From: an uncultured Clostridia bacterium
GTDB taxonomy: Bacteria; Bacillota; Clostridia; UBA1381
NCBI GenBank assembly: GCA_947626045.1
Contig: CANQQS010000008.1
Location: 1-37,125, forward strand
Length of the DNA stretch: 37,125 nt
Direction of reading: 5' to 3'
Position 1 is the first letter of the stretch, and the number at the start of each line of letters is the position of its first letter. This document shows positions 1 to 8,412 of the stretch, piece after piece. The notes under the pieces were generated by a model. That model saw only the letters and a program-made list of their open reading frames with translations, had not been told where the DNA came from and did not search any database. The position numbers were made by a program, and so were the translations under genes.

Positions 1-101
1 TTGCCGCTGTCATGCTGCTTTTTGATTTTTGCCTCGCCGCCGCCCGCGTTTATGACGCTTCTGCGGTATTGAAGCTCAGTCAATTTATCAACTGTTCCCA
101 T
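1..101 (-). CDS. Partial CDS, N-terminus of carboxyltransferase (acyl-CoA carboxylase / decarboxylase alpha family)
   Basis: Reverse strand reads GGAGG-N-ATG then MGTVDKLTELQYRRSVINAGGGEAKIKKQHDSGK, typical of the N-terminus of biotin-dependent carboxyltransferase subunits; runs off the left edge. Confidence 0.65.
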   Translation of the reverse strand, partial: MGTVDKLTELQYRRSVINAGGGEAKIKKQHDSG

Positions 102-300
102 GATTTAACCTCCATTGTTATTTTGCTGTGATAAATCACATTTTTACCTATTATACATTATACCGCAAATCCCTGTTTTTTTCAAGTTATTTTGCGTATC
201 TTCACGGGAGAAATTTCCCCGTCCAACCGCGCTGTGTTTTGTGTATGGTGTACAAATGTACGAATATCAAAATTTTTTTCGGGAAAATAAAAGAAACATG

Positions 301-329
301 TTGACAAATGATGTCTACAGTGGTAAACT
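301..329 (+). promoter_or_regulatory. Putative sigma-A promoter of the blaR1-like gene (TTGACA-17-TAAACT)
   Basis: TTGACA at 301-306, 17 nt spacer, TAAACT at 324-329, upstream of RBS AAGGAGG and ATG 396. Confidence 0.6.
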
Positions 330-351
330 ATTATTGTCTACAAATGCAGAC
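313..351. promoter_or_regulatory. Two BlaI/MecI-like operator dyads
   Basis: GTCTACAGTGGTAAAC (313-328, overlaps the -10) and GTCTACAAATGCAGAC (336-351, near-perfect dyad); resemble TACA-NN-TGTA type BlaI/MecI operators. Confidence 0.5.
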
Positions 352-395
352 GATAGAATTTGAAGATTATTTATCGGGATAAGGAGGTGTAAGAT

Positions 396-2216
396 ATGCT
401 TGGTGAAATATTGAGGCCGCTTGCCGTAACATCGCTTGCAGGCTCGGCGCTCACAGCGATTATTGTTCTTTGCAAGCCTTTCACGAAAAGAATATTCGGT
501 TACGCGTGGCATTACTATATCTGGCTTGCCGTGCTTTTGGTGATGCTGCTGCCGGTTCGGTTCCACATTCCTCAAAACGCGGGAAGCAATATCGTTTACC
601 CCGCAGCGAACCGGGTACAAAATCAGCGTACGCAGGTTTTCCCGCAGCCGGCGGATATGCAGTGGGAAATTGCGGATCATCCGTCACCGCAGACCTCTGA
701 GCCGAGCGGTGCGGTACAGCTGTGGCAGCTTGTATACGACAACATAGGCGGCGCTCTCGGTTTTTTATGGCTTACAGGCGCGTGCGGCATGCTTTTCGTC
801 TATATGGTCGGCTATCTGCGGCTTATTGCAAAAATACACAGAAGCTCCGTGCCTGTATCCTGCTCGGAAATCAAAGAATACTCGGGCAAAAAAATTTCGG
901 TTCGTGTCTATGGCGGCTCATCCTCGCCGTTTATGCTCGGAATTTTTCGACCGACACTGATTTTGCCGGATAGAGATTTAAGCCGTGAACAGCTCCGTAA
1001 CATTTTGCTGCACGAAATGACGCATTTCAGAAGGAAAGATATCATTTATAAGTGGCTTGCCGTCTTTGTAAAATGTATGCACTGGTTCAACCCCGTGATT
1101 TATTATGTTGTACGGCAAATCAATACGGAGTGTGAAATTTCCTGCGACCTGGCGGTCGTAGGTCGAATGAACGAGGACGAGCAGATGGGCTATGTCCACA
1201 CCATTCTTTCCCTGCTGTCAGGCAATAAAACAAAGGCAATCCCGTTTACCACGGGCATGACCGGAAACAAAAAAGTTTTGAAAAGGAGATTTGAGGAAAT
1301 GAAAAACAAAAGAAACGTAAGCAAAATCATGTCGGCTCTGTCCGCGGCGCTTGCGGCGGTTTTGCTGACGACTACTGTATTTGCAAGCGGCGTGCTGTCC
1401 GATCTTGCGGCGGACGATTACACAATCAAAATTGATTACAAAGGCAAAAGGCTTGAGCTTGCAAACAAGCCGTTTATAGCAAACAACACGGTTTATATGC
1501 CGCTGCGGGAGCTGCTGAATATGGAGGGCATTACCGATATTACATATACCGCCAACGGATATGTGACTTTTTTGATATATTCCGAAACACCCATTGTATA
1601 CAGAGGGCTGGAGTATGATTTTTGGGTAAACCGCGTTCAAATCGGAAATGTATGCGCTTATATTGCGGGACATTCCGGCGGCACAACGGAAAATATTGAG
1701 CTGCGCTGCGCGCCGATTTTGAAAAATGATGTAACCTATGTACCGTATGATTTGTTTGCCGAGATAGCAATGTCCGGTCAGGGCGTATTCGGGAGCCTCG
1801 CCTATACCGTGTATGACAAAAACGGCAATGAAGCCAAGGAAATGGAAATTGACGTTACGCGGCCGAGCGAAGATGTGCTGATGTCCGACCCGTACGGCAC
1901 CGCGGGACTTCTCTTCCGCGCGCTGTACAATTCCGATTTTGAAACAATGAAACGGTATTGCACCGAAAGCTGCGCGGAAAAATTTATCGGGACTTCAGAT
2001 GTGTTCGGTATGAAATCGGCTCAGCTTTACAGCCTGTCCGGACTGCGCACCGACACGATTACACCCGATAGAGTTAAAATCGGCGCATGGCTTTACCGCA
2101 AAGAGTTATCCGAAGCATCGGCGAACGGTATCGGAAAAAACGCGGACACATTTTACATGATTATGCAGAAGCAACCCGACGGCAGATACCTTATTGACGA
2201 ATTTACGGCGGAGTAA
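396..2216 (+). CDS. BlaR1/MecR1-like M56 membrane metallopeptidase with C-terminal copper-amine-oxidase-N-like (stalk) region
   Basis: HEMTH zinc motif and ECEISCDLAVV region, N-terminal TM helices and a later TM (IMSALSAALAAVLLTTTVFA), then KPFIANNTVYMPLRELL / KNDVTYVPYDLF type repeats; RBS AAGGAGG. Confidence 0.85.
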   Translation: MLGEILRPLAVTSLAGSALTAIIVLCKPFTKRIFGYAWHYYIWLAVLLVMLLPVRFHIPQNAGSNIVYPAANRVQNQRTQVFPQPADMQWEIADHPSPQTSEPSGAVQLWQLVYDNIGGALGFLWLTGACGMLFVYMVGYLRLIAKIHRSSVPVSCSEIKEYSGKKISVRVYGGSSSPFMLGIFRPTLILPDRDLSREQLRNILLHEMTHFRRKDIIYKWLAVFVKCMHWFNPVIYYVVRQINTECEISCDLAVVGRMNEDEQMGYVHTILSLLSGNKTKAIPFTTGMTGNKKVLKRRFEEMKNKRNVSKIMSALSAALAAVLLTTTVFASGVLSDLAADDYTIKIDYKGKRLELANKPFIANNTVYMPLRELLNMEGITDITYTANGYVTFLIYSETPIVYRGLEYDFWVNRVQIGNVCAYIAGHSGGTTENIELRCAPILKNDVTYVPYDLFAEIAMSGQGVFGSLAYTVYDKNGNEAKEMEIDVTRPSEDVLMSDPYGTAGLLFRALYNSDFETMKRYCTESCAEKFIGTSDVFGMKSAQLYSLSGLRTDTITPDRVKIGAWLYRKELSEASANGIGKNADTFYMIMQKQPDGRYLIDEFTAE

Positions 2217-2227
2217 ACTCCGCACGG

Positions 2228-2262
2228 AAAGAGCGTATCATTTTCACATGATACGCTCTTTT
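2228..2262 (+). terminator. Rho-independent terminator
   Basis: AAAGAGCGTATCAT-TTTCAC-ATGATACGCTCTTTT hairpin directly after the blaR1-like stop. Confidence 0.8.
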
Positions 2263-2288
2263 ATAATCCCTCATATGCCAATAAATTA

Positions 2289-3572
2289 TCAAACCTTGTC
2301 GAGCGCCTGGGCGAGGTCGGCGATAAGGTCGTCCTTATCCTCAAGACCGCAGGAAATTCTGACAAGTCCCGCGCTTATACCGGCAGCCGCAAGCTGCTCG
2401 TCGTTCATCTGGCGGTGCGTGGACGTCGCGGGGTTAAGACAGCACGTGCGCGCGTCGGCAACGTGCGTTTCGATTGCCGCAAGACGCAGAGCCTTCATGA
2501 AGCGCTCCGCTCCTTCCCTGCCGCCCCTGACGGTAAACGACACAACGCCGCAGCCGCCGTCGGGCATGTACTTCATCGCTCTGTCGTAATACTTGTCGCT
2601 CTCAAGATGCGGGAAGCTCACACTTTCAACCTCGCTGCGCGACTCCAAAAATTTCGCCACCGCGTAACCGTTTTCGGCGTGACGCTTCATTCTTACATGC
2701 AGCGACTCAAGTCCGAGATTTAACAGAAACGCGTGCTGTGGCGACTGTATGCTTCCCAAGTCGCGCATGAGCTGAGCCGTACACTTCGTTATAAACGCAC
2801 CCTCCTTGCCGAAACGCTCCGCGTATGTAATGCCGTGGTACGACTCGTCGGGCGTTGTAAGTCCGGGGAATTTGTCGGCGTGAGCCATCCAGTCAAAATT
2901 GCCGCTGTCGCATATCGCGCCGCCGACAGCCGCGCCGTGACCGTCCATGTATTTCGTCGTCGAGTGCGTCACAATGTCCGCGCCCCACTCTATCGGACGG
3001 CAATGAACCGGTGTCGGGAACGTATTGTCAACGATAAGCGGCACTCCGTGAGCGTGAGCCGCTTTTGCGAATTTTTCTATATCAAGCACTGTCAGCGCAG
3101 GGTTTGCGATAGTCTCGCCGAATACGGCGCGTGTGTTTTCCTTAAACGCCGCGTTAAGCTCCTCCTCGGTGCAGTCGGGCGATACAAACGTTGCCTCGAT
3201 GCCCATTTTCGCCATTGTAACCGATATAAGGTTGAACGTGCCGCCGTATATTGACGAGGATGACACAATATGACTGCCCGCCTCGCAGATATTAAAGAGC
3301 GCGAAAAAGTTCGCCGCCTGTCCCGACGACGTGAGCATGGCGGCAGTTCCGCCTTCAAGCTCGGCTATTTTCGCGGCAACGTAGTCGTTCGTCGGGTTTT
3401 GCAGACGCGTATAAAAGTAGCCCTCGGCTTCAAGGTCAAAGAGCTTGCCCATGTCCTCGCTCGTGTCATACTTAAACGTCGTAGACTGAACTATCGGGAT
3501 TTGTCTCGGCTCGCCGTTGCCCGGCGTGTAGCCGCCCTGTACGCATTTTGTGTTGATTTTGTAATCGCTCAT
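2289..3572 (-). CDS. O-acetylhomoserine aminocarboxypropyltransferase / PLP-dependent Cys/Met metabolism enzyme
   Basis: MSDYKINTKCVQGGYTPGNGEPRQIPIVQSTTFKYDT..., PLP lysine region THSTTKYMDGHG; ATG at 3572 follows GGAGGAATAAAA; the ORF call to 3650 is N-terminally overextended. Confidence 0.9.
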   Translation of the reverse strand: MSDYKINTKCVQGGYTPGNGEPRQIPIVQSTTFKYDTSEDMGKLFDLEAEGYFYTRLQNPTNDYVAAKIAELEGGTAAMLTSSGQAANFFALFNICEAGSHIVSSSSIYGGTFNLISVTMAKMGIEATFVSPDCTEEELNAAFKENTRAVFGETIANPALTVLDIEKFAKAAHAHGVPLIVDNTFPTPVHCRPIEWGADIVTHSTTKYMDGHGAAVGGAICDSGNFDWMAHADKFPGLTTPDESYHGITYAERFGKEGAFITKCTAQLMRDLGSIQSPQHAFLLNLGLESLHVRMKRHAENGYAVAKFLESRSEVESVSFPHLESDKYYDRAMKYMPDGGCGVVSFTVRGGREGAERFMKALRLAAIETHVADARTCCLNPATSTHRQMNDEQLAAAGISAGLVRISCGLEDKDDLIADLAQALDKV

Positions 3573-3644
3573 TTTTATTCCTCCGATACTGCGCGTTATG
3601 CGCTTATAAAATTCGCCGCGAGCCTTGCGCGTCGCGGCGGTTTC

Positions 3645-3719
3645 TGGCACCCCCGACCGGAGTCGAACCGATGACTAACCCTTAGGAGGGGCTTGTTATA
3701 TCCACTTAACTACGGGGGC
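3645..3719 (-). tRNA. tRNA-Arg (anticodon CCT)
   Basis: Reverse strand GCCCCCG...GTTAAGTGGATATAAC A AGCCC-CTCCTAA-GGGTT...ATCGG-TTCGACT-CCGGT CGGGGGT G CCA; cloverleaf with encoded CCA. Confidence 0.92.
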
Positions 3720-3850
3720 AAGTGCATATACAGTATAATATATTATCGCGGAAATTTCAAGTATTTTTTTAGAACCGTATAACTTCCATACGCAGCATGC
3801 CGCTTACGGCGGTTTACATAAACAATTTACATAAACTTTTCAAAAAAATA

Positions 3851-3879
3851 GTGACAAACGGCAAACATTGTGATATACT
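3851..3879 (+). promoter_or_regulatory. Putative extended -10 promoter (GTGACA-17-TGaTATACT)
   Basis: GTGACA 3851-3856, 17 nt spacer, TATACT 3874-3879 preceded by TG-A; upstream of ATG 3914. Confidence 0.55.
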
Positions 3880-3913
3880 TATTATATATGTAATTCGGAG
3901 AGGAAGAAATCAT

Positions 3914-5119
3914 ATGAAAAAAGCTGTATTGTCCGCGGTAATATGCGCGGCTGTTACGTTTACGGCATCGCTTACGGCAATGGCGGGAACATCAAATATA
4001 TCGGTAAAAAACAATTCGCCGCAGTCAAAACCGATTTCGTATTCATATAACAACGAGTCGGGAACGGAGTCGGCAAAATCCATAAAATCTCTTATGACAA
4101 AGCTTGAGGAGCTTGACCGTCTGGACAGCGTTGTGCAGACGCTTACCGTTACAAGTGAGAGCGACGGCGGCGTGCCGGTGAGTGTGAAGTTAAGGCTGTC
4201 GCTGCCCGGCGCAAAAAAGGATGACGGTCCCGAATCGCCGGAAAACACTGACAATGAAATTCTCGATTACTACAACATAAAGGTTACTTCCGCAGACGGA
4301 ACTGTGCTTTATAACGACGCGGACGTTACGGAGACGGACGAAAACGCCGCGTACAAGGATATTGATCTAGGATTGATGAATGTGACGTCCTCGGCGGAAA
4401 ACAAGATATTTAATGTCACGCTGTCGGTCAACAAGGATATGAAGGATTTATCAAAATCAAAGACGGAAGCAAGACGCATTGATTGGAGTATAGTTACCGC
4501 CGTTGCCGAGGCGCAGCCCACGCCTGAGCCGGGAAATACAGATAATGAAAATGAAACGGACGAAAATGCCGACAGCGCGGACAAACAAGCGGACGGCGAA
4601 AGCACCGCGCCGCCTGCACAGACTACAGCATCGCCGACAAGCGCACCGACCGTTAATCAGTCCGCAAACGAGATAACTCTTCCATCGGGCAATTATATTA
4701 TCGGACAGGAAATACCCGCGGGAAGATACACAATTACCGGCAGCGGCAAGGTTCACGTTTACGGTGAGGACGGAATACTCAGAATGACCGTCGCGTTAAA
4801 GCGCAAGGGTGATGCAAGCACAAACGGTGTTGATGAATATGTGCTTACCGTGAAGGACGGCGAAACGGTAAATATTGAAAATGAGATTATGCTCAGTCCG
4901 TTCCGCTCGTCGGTGATACTCCCCACCGCAAAGCCTTCAGCGTCCCCGTCGGCGACACCGAACAGCGGTACCAATTCGACGTCCGCGCCGAAAAGCACAT
5001 CTTCACAGAACCCCAAAACGGGTGACACAACGCCCGTGGTGCTCATAAGCGTGATAGGCGCGGCGGCGCTTTTGTCAGCCGCGGCGATAGCCGTTATAAA
5101 GAGAAAAATAAACAAGTAA
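3914..5119 (+). CDS. Secreted cell-surface protein with NPKTG sortase signal
   Basis: Signal peptide MKKAVLSAVICAAVTFTASLTAMA, Thr/Pro/Ala-rich linker, GNYIIGQEIPAGRYTITGSG domain, C-terminal NPKTG-hydrophobic helix-KRK tail; true start 3914 after GAGAGGAAG. Confidence 0.8.
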   Translation: MKKAVLSAVICAAVTFTASLTAMAGTSNISVKNNSPQSKPISYSYNNESGTESAKSIKSLMTKLEELDRLDSVVQTLTVTSESDGGVPVSVKLRLSLPGAKKDDGPESPENTDNEILDYYNIKVTSADGTVLYNDADVTETDENAAYKDIDLGLMNVTSSAENKIFNVTLSVNKDMKDLSKSKTEARRIDWSIVTAVAEAQPTPEPGNTDNENETDENADSADKQADGESTAPPAQTTASPTSAPTVNQSANEITLPSGNYIIGQEIPAGRYTITGSGKVHVYGEDGILRMTVALKRKGDASTNGVDEYVLTVKDGETVNIENEIMLSPFRSSVILPTAKPSASPSATPNSGTNSTSAPKSTSSQNPKTGDTTPVVLISVIGAAALLSAAAIAVIKRKINK

Positions 5120-5135
5120 AATCGAAAGGACGTGT

Positions 5136-5897
5136 GTGACAGTGAGAAAATGGCTTACCGGCGCGCAGGTCCTTTTATTGTTAATATTTTTATGCTGCGC
5201 GGCGTATATCGGAAAATACGTTTACGATTTGCATCACGCGAATACCGCGTATGAGGAATTGCGCCGAGAAGTGGCTGAAGCCGTTGACGCGTCCGGCGCG
5301 TACGAAAAGTATGACGAGAACACCGAGAGCGGCGAGGTTGTTTCGGAAGCACCTGACCCGACTGCAATGCTTATCGGAAAAAACAGCGACTATGCGGGAT
5401 GGATAAATATACCCGACACATCAGTCGACTACCCCGTCGTGCGGGCTGACGATAATGATTTTTACCTAAAAAGAGATTTTTACAAGAATAAAAGCGCAAG
5501 CGGCGTGCCGTTTATTGACTGCGAGTGTACGCCCGAAAGCCTTAACACGATTATTTACGCGCACAATATGAAGGACGGTTCAATGTTCGCACCGATTGCG
5601 AAATTCGCGGATAAGTCCTTTTTTGACGCTCACACGCGCATAATCTATGGCGGCGAATATAAAGCGTTCGCTGTTTTCCGCACGAGCGTCGGCAGTGATA
5701 ATGAATTTTTTTACCGTGATTATTCGGATTTAACAGATGAATATATGTATAATGAGTATGTGAACGGCGTAATTGACCGCGCGGTATGCAAGTCGGGCGA
5801 CACGCCGGCGTTCGGCGACAAACTCCTTACACTGTCCACCTGCGCGTACAACAGCGGCAACGAGAGAATTGTTGTTGCGGCGTACGCGGTGGAGTAA
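5136..5897 (+). CDS. Class B sortase
   Basis: DYAGWINIPDTSVDYPVV, IIYAHNM (catalytic His), LLTLSTC (catalytic Cys); GTG start (5136 or 5142) after AAAGGA. Confidence 0.9.
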   Translation: MTVRKWLTGAQVLLLLIFLCCAAYIGKYVYDLHHANTAYEELRREVAEAVDASGAYEKYDENTESGEVVSEAPDPTAMLIGKNSDYAGWINIPDTSVDYPVVRADDNDFYLKRDFYKNKSASGVPFIDCECTPESLNTIIYAHNMKDGSMFAPIAKFADKSFFDAHTRIIYGGEYKAFAVFRTSVGSDNEFFYRDYSDLTDEYMYNEYVNGVIDRAVCKSGDTPAFGDKLLTLSTCAYNSGNERIVVAAYAVE

Positions 5898-5898
5898 A

Positions 5899-5929
5899 CA
5901 AAAAAGTCTCCGCAAAAGCAGAGACTTAA
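5899..5929 (-). terminator. Rho-independent terminator downstream of the tRNA-Leu/tRNA-Gln unit
   Basis: Reverse strand AAGTCTC-TGCTTTTGCG-GAGACTTTTTTG; hairpin followed by T tract. Confidence 0.75.
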
Positions 5930-6003
5930 TGGCTGCGGAATCAGGATTCGAACCCGAACAGAGTGAGTCAGAGTCACTAGTGCTACCCTTACACAATTCC
6001 GCA
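5930..6003 (-). tRNA. tRNA-Gln (anticodon CTG)
   Basis: Reverse strand TGCGGAA TT GTGTAAGGGTAGCAC T AGTGA-CTCTGAC-TCACT...GGGTTCGAATCC...TTCCGCA G CCA. Confidence 0.93.
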
Positions 6004-6077
6004 ATATTTAACCGAAAACGATATTGATAATTTACCCTGTTTATGATAAAATATGTTCAACACGAAGCGGTTAAATT

Positions 6078-6161
6078 TGGTGCGAGGGACCGGACTTGAA
6101 CCGGCACGGGTAAACCACACGCCCCTCAAACGTGCGCGTCTGCCTATTCCGCCACCCTCGC
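6078..6161 (-). tRNA. tRNA-Leu (anticodon GAG)
   Basis: Reverse strand GCGAGGG TGGCGGAATAGGCAGACGCG CACGT-TTGAGGG-GCGTG + long variable arm + CCGGTTCAAGTCCGG CCCTCGC A CCA. Confidence 0.92.
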
Positions 6162-6268
6162 GCGACCGTTTAATATTGTACCAGCAAATTTCCGATTTGT
6201 CAAGAGGAAATTTAAAATATTTAAAAGAAATTGAAAATATAACAAAAACATCATTAGAAAGGGATATT

Positions 6269-7012
6269 ATGGGAGAAATAGTAAGACTGCAGAAATACAT
6301 CGCCATGTGCGGAGCCGCGTCAAGGCGCGCCGCCGAAACAATGATAAGCGAGGGACGCGTTACGGTAAACGGCAAAACCGTCACCGAGCAGGGCGTTAAG
6401 GTCGAGATAGGCGCGGACAAGGTGACGCTCGACGGCGAAACGCTAAAGCACAGTCAAAAACGTTACTACATTATGCTGAACAAGCCCGTCGGCTATGTTA
6501 CGACGGTTAAGGATCAGTTTGACCGTCCGACGGTTATAGACCTTATAAAGACCGATTTGAAGGACAAGCGTATATTCCCCGTCGGCAGGCTCGATTATGA
6601 CACGGAGGGGCTTTTACTGCTCACCGACGACGGCGATTTTTCCTACCGCGTCACACACCCGAAATTCAACATGGGCAAGACATATCTTGCAGCCGTTAAG
6701 GGCGGTATGACCGTACACGACATGAACGTGCTGCGCTCGGGCGTAAGGCTTGACGACGGATTTAAAACATCGCCCGCGCAGGCGGAGATCACCGATGTTA
6801 AGAACGGCTACACGTTTGTGAAGCTCACGATACATGAAGGTAAAAACCGTCAGGTGCGCCGTATGTTTGCCGCGCTCGGCAAGGAGCTGGGCGCGCTGCA
6901 AAGACTCGCTGTAGGCAGCGTCGAGCTTGGAAACCTGCCGCTCGGACGGTGGCGGCATCTTACGAGCCATGAGGTAAGCTACTTTATGAACGCGGCTAAG
7001 GAGGACGAGTGA
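6269..7012 (+). CDS. rluB: RNA pseudouridine synthase, RluB/RsuA family
   Basis: S4-like N-terminus LQKYIAMCGAASRRAAETMISEGRVTVNGK; catalytic GRLDYDTEGLLLLTDDG; KNRQVRRM; ORF call from 6053 is overextended across tRNA-Leu. Confidence 0.92.
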   Translation: MGEIVRLQKYIAMCGAASRRAAETMISEGRVTVNGKTVTEQGVKVEIGADKVTLDGETLKHSQKRYYIMLNKPVGYVTTVKDQFDRPTVIDLIKTDLKDKRIFPVGRLDYDTEGLLLLTDDGDFSYRVTHPKFNMGKTYLAAVKGGMTVHDMNVLRSGVRLDDGFKTSPAQAEITDVKNGYTFVKLTIHEGKNRQVRRMFAALGKELGALQRLAVGSVELGNLPLGRWRHLTSHEVSYFMNAAKEDE

Positions 7013-8313
7013 TGCGCGAGACGGAATATTTCCCCGACGGGACGGTAATTGACGATTGGTTTTACGATTTGAGCGTGCCTGATATAAAAAGCGGCGCGCT
7101 TTTCGCTGTTACAGATTACGGCGCAAAAAGCGACGGAAAGGTTTGTACAAAGGAAATTCAAAATGCCATTGACGCGGCTCACGCTGCGGGCGGCGGTACG
7201 GTGTATGTGCCGGAGGGTACATATATTTCGGGCGCGCTGTATTTTAAGCAGGGCATTAATCTTTATATTGAAAAGGGCGGCGTCTTAAAGGGCAGTGACA
7301 ATATATCCGACTATCCGCCGTGCGAAACGCGTATCGAGGGTGAAACGTGCGTGTACTTCCCCGCTCTCATAAACGCCGACGGTCTCAACGGCTTTGTTGT
7401 GTCGGGCGAAGGCGTTATCGACGGCAGCGGCGCGAAGTCGTGGCGCGCGTTTTGGCTCCGACGCGAATGGAACCCCGACTGCACGAATAAGGACGAGCAG
7501 CGTCCGAGGCTCGTTTATATCTCGAACAGCAAAAACGTAATTATATCCGGTCTTACGTTTCAGAACTCGCATTTCTGGACGACGCATCTGTACCGCTGCG
7601 AGCGTGTGAAGTACATAAACTGCCGCATACTGTCGCCGCGCGAGCCGGTAAAAGCTCCGAGCACCGACGCGATAGATATTGACGTATGCCGAGACGTGCT
7701 TGTAAAAAGCTGCTATATGGCTGTAAACGACGACGCTGTCGCGTTGAAGGGCGGCAAGGGCGCGTATGCCGACACACTTCCCGAAAACGGTGCAAATGAG
7801 CGTGTGATTATCGAGGACTGCGAGTTTGGATTTTGCCACAGCTGTCTCACGTGCGGCTCGGAGTCGATACATAATCGGAATATTGTAATGCGGCGGGTAA
7901 AGGTACATGGCGCACTCAATCTCTTATGGCTTAAAATGCGTCCCGACACGCCGCAGCTTTATGAGTATATAACGATTGAGGACATTGAGGGTAATATGCG
8001 CAGCTTCCTTCATATAAGGCCGTGGACGCAATTTTTTGACCTCGGCGGCAGAGAGGATATTCCCCTATCCCGCGCCGAGCATATTACGCTTAGACAGTGC
8101 AATGCTGTCTGCCATACATACTGTGATGCCGAAAGAAACGACGAACAGTATAGGCTCAGCGATTTTAAATTTGAGGATATAGCGGTTAAAGCCGCGAATG
8201 ACGGATTTAAAGAGGATTTGTTTAACGGAGTTACCGCAAAGAATGTCACAATTCATAAAATTTCCGAGGATAATGCTGTAATACGCTCCCTTACGAATTA
8301 TCATGAACTGTAA
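7012..8313 (+). CDS. Glycoside hydrolase family 28 (polygalacturonase-like)
   Basis: VTDYGAKSDGKVCTKEIQNAIDAA, GEGVIDGSG, NSHFWTTHLYRC, STDAIDIDVCRDVLVKSCYMAVNDDAVALKGG: right-handed beta-helix GH28 signature motifs. Confidence 0.88.
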   Translation: MRETEYFPDGTVIDDWFYDLSVPDIKSGALFAVTDYGAKSDGKVCTKEIQNAIDAAHAAGGGTVYVPEGTYISGALYFKQGINLYIEKGGVLKGSDNISDYPPCETRIEGETCVYFPALINADGLNGFVVSGEGVIDGSGAKSWRAFWLRREWNPDCTNKDEQRPRLVYISNSKNVIISGLTFQNSHFWTTHLYRCERVKYINCRILSPREPVKAPSTDAIDIDVCRDVLVKSCYMAVNDDAVALKGGKGAYADTLPENGANERVIIEDCEFGFCHSCLTCGSESIHNRNIVMRRVKVHGALNLLWLKMRPDTPQLYEYITIEDIEGNMRSFLHIRPWTQFFDLGGREDIPLSRAEHITLRQCNAVCHTYCDAERNDEQYRLSDFKFEDIAVKAANDGFKEDLFNGVTAKNVTIHKISEDNAVIRSLTNYHEL

Positions 8314-8328
8314 TATTATTACAGTTCA
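8304..8328. repeat. Perfect 11-bp-arm inverted repeat just after the GH28 gene
   Basis: TGAACTGTAAT-ATT-ATTACAGTTCA; no strong T tract. Confidence 0.6.
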
Positions 8329-8412
8329 GTAACATATATGGAAATCAGCGCGGTTTTGTGGTAAAATACAGTCGTTAAAATTTGCGCACGGGCGCATGAA
8401 AGGCGATAAACT

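Noticed and set aside
3270-3674. 134-aa plus-strand ORF ending HPRPESNR
   Set aside because: Antisense to the sulfhydrylase gene and runs into tRNA-Arg; classic tRNA-derived spurious translation
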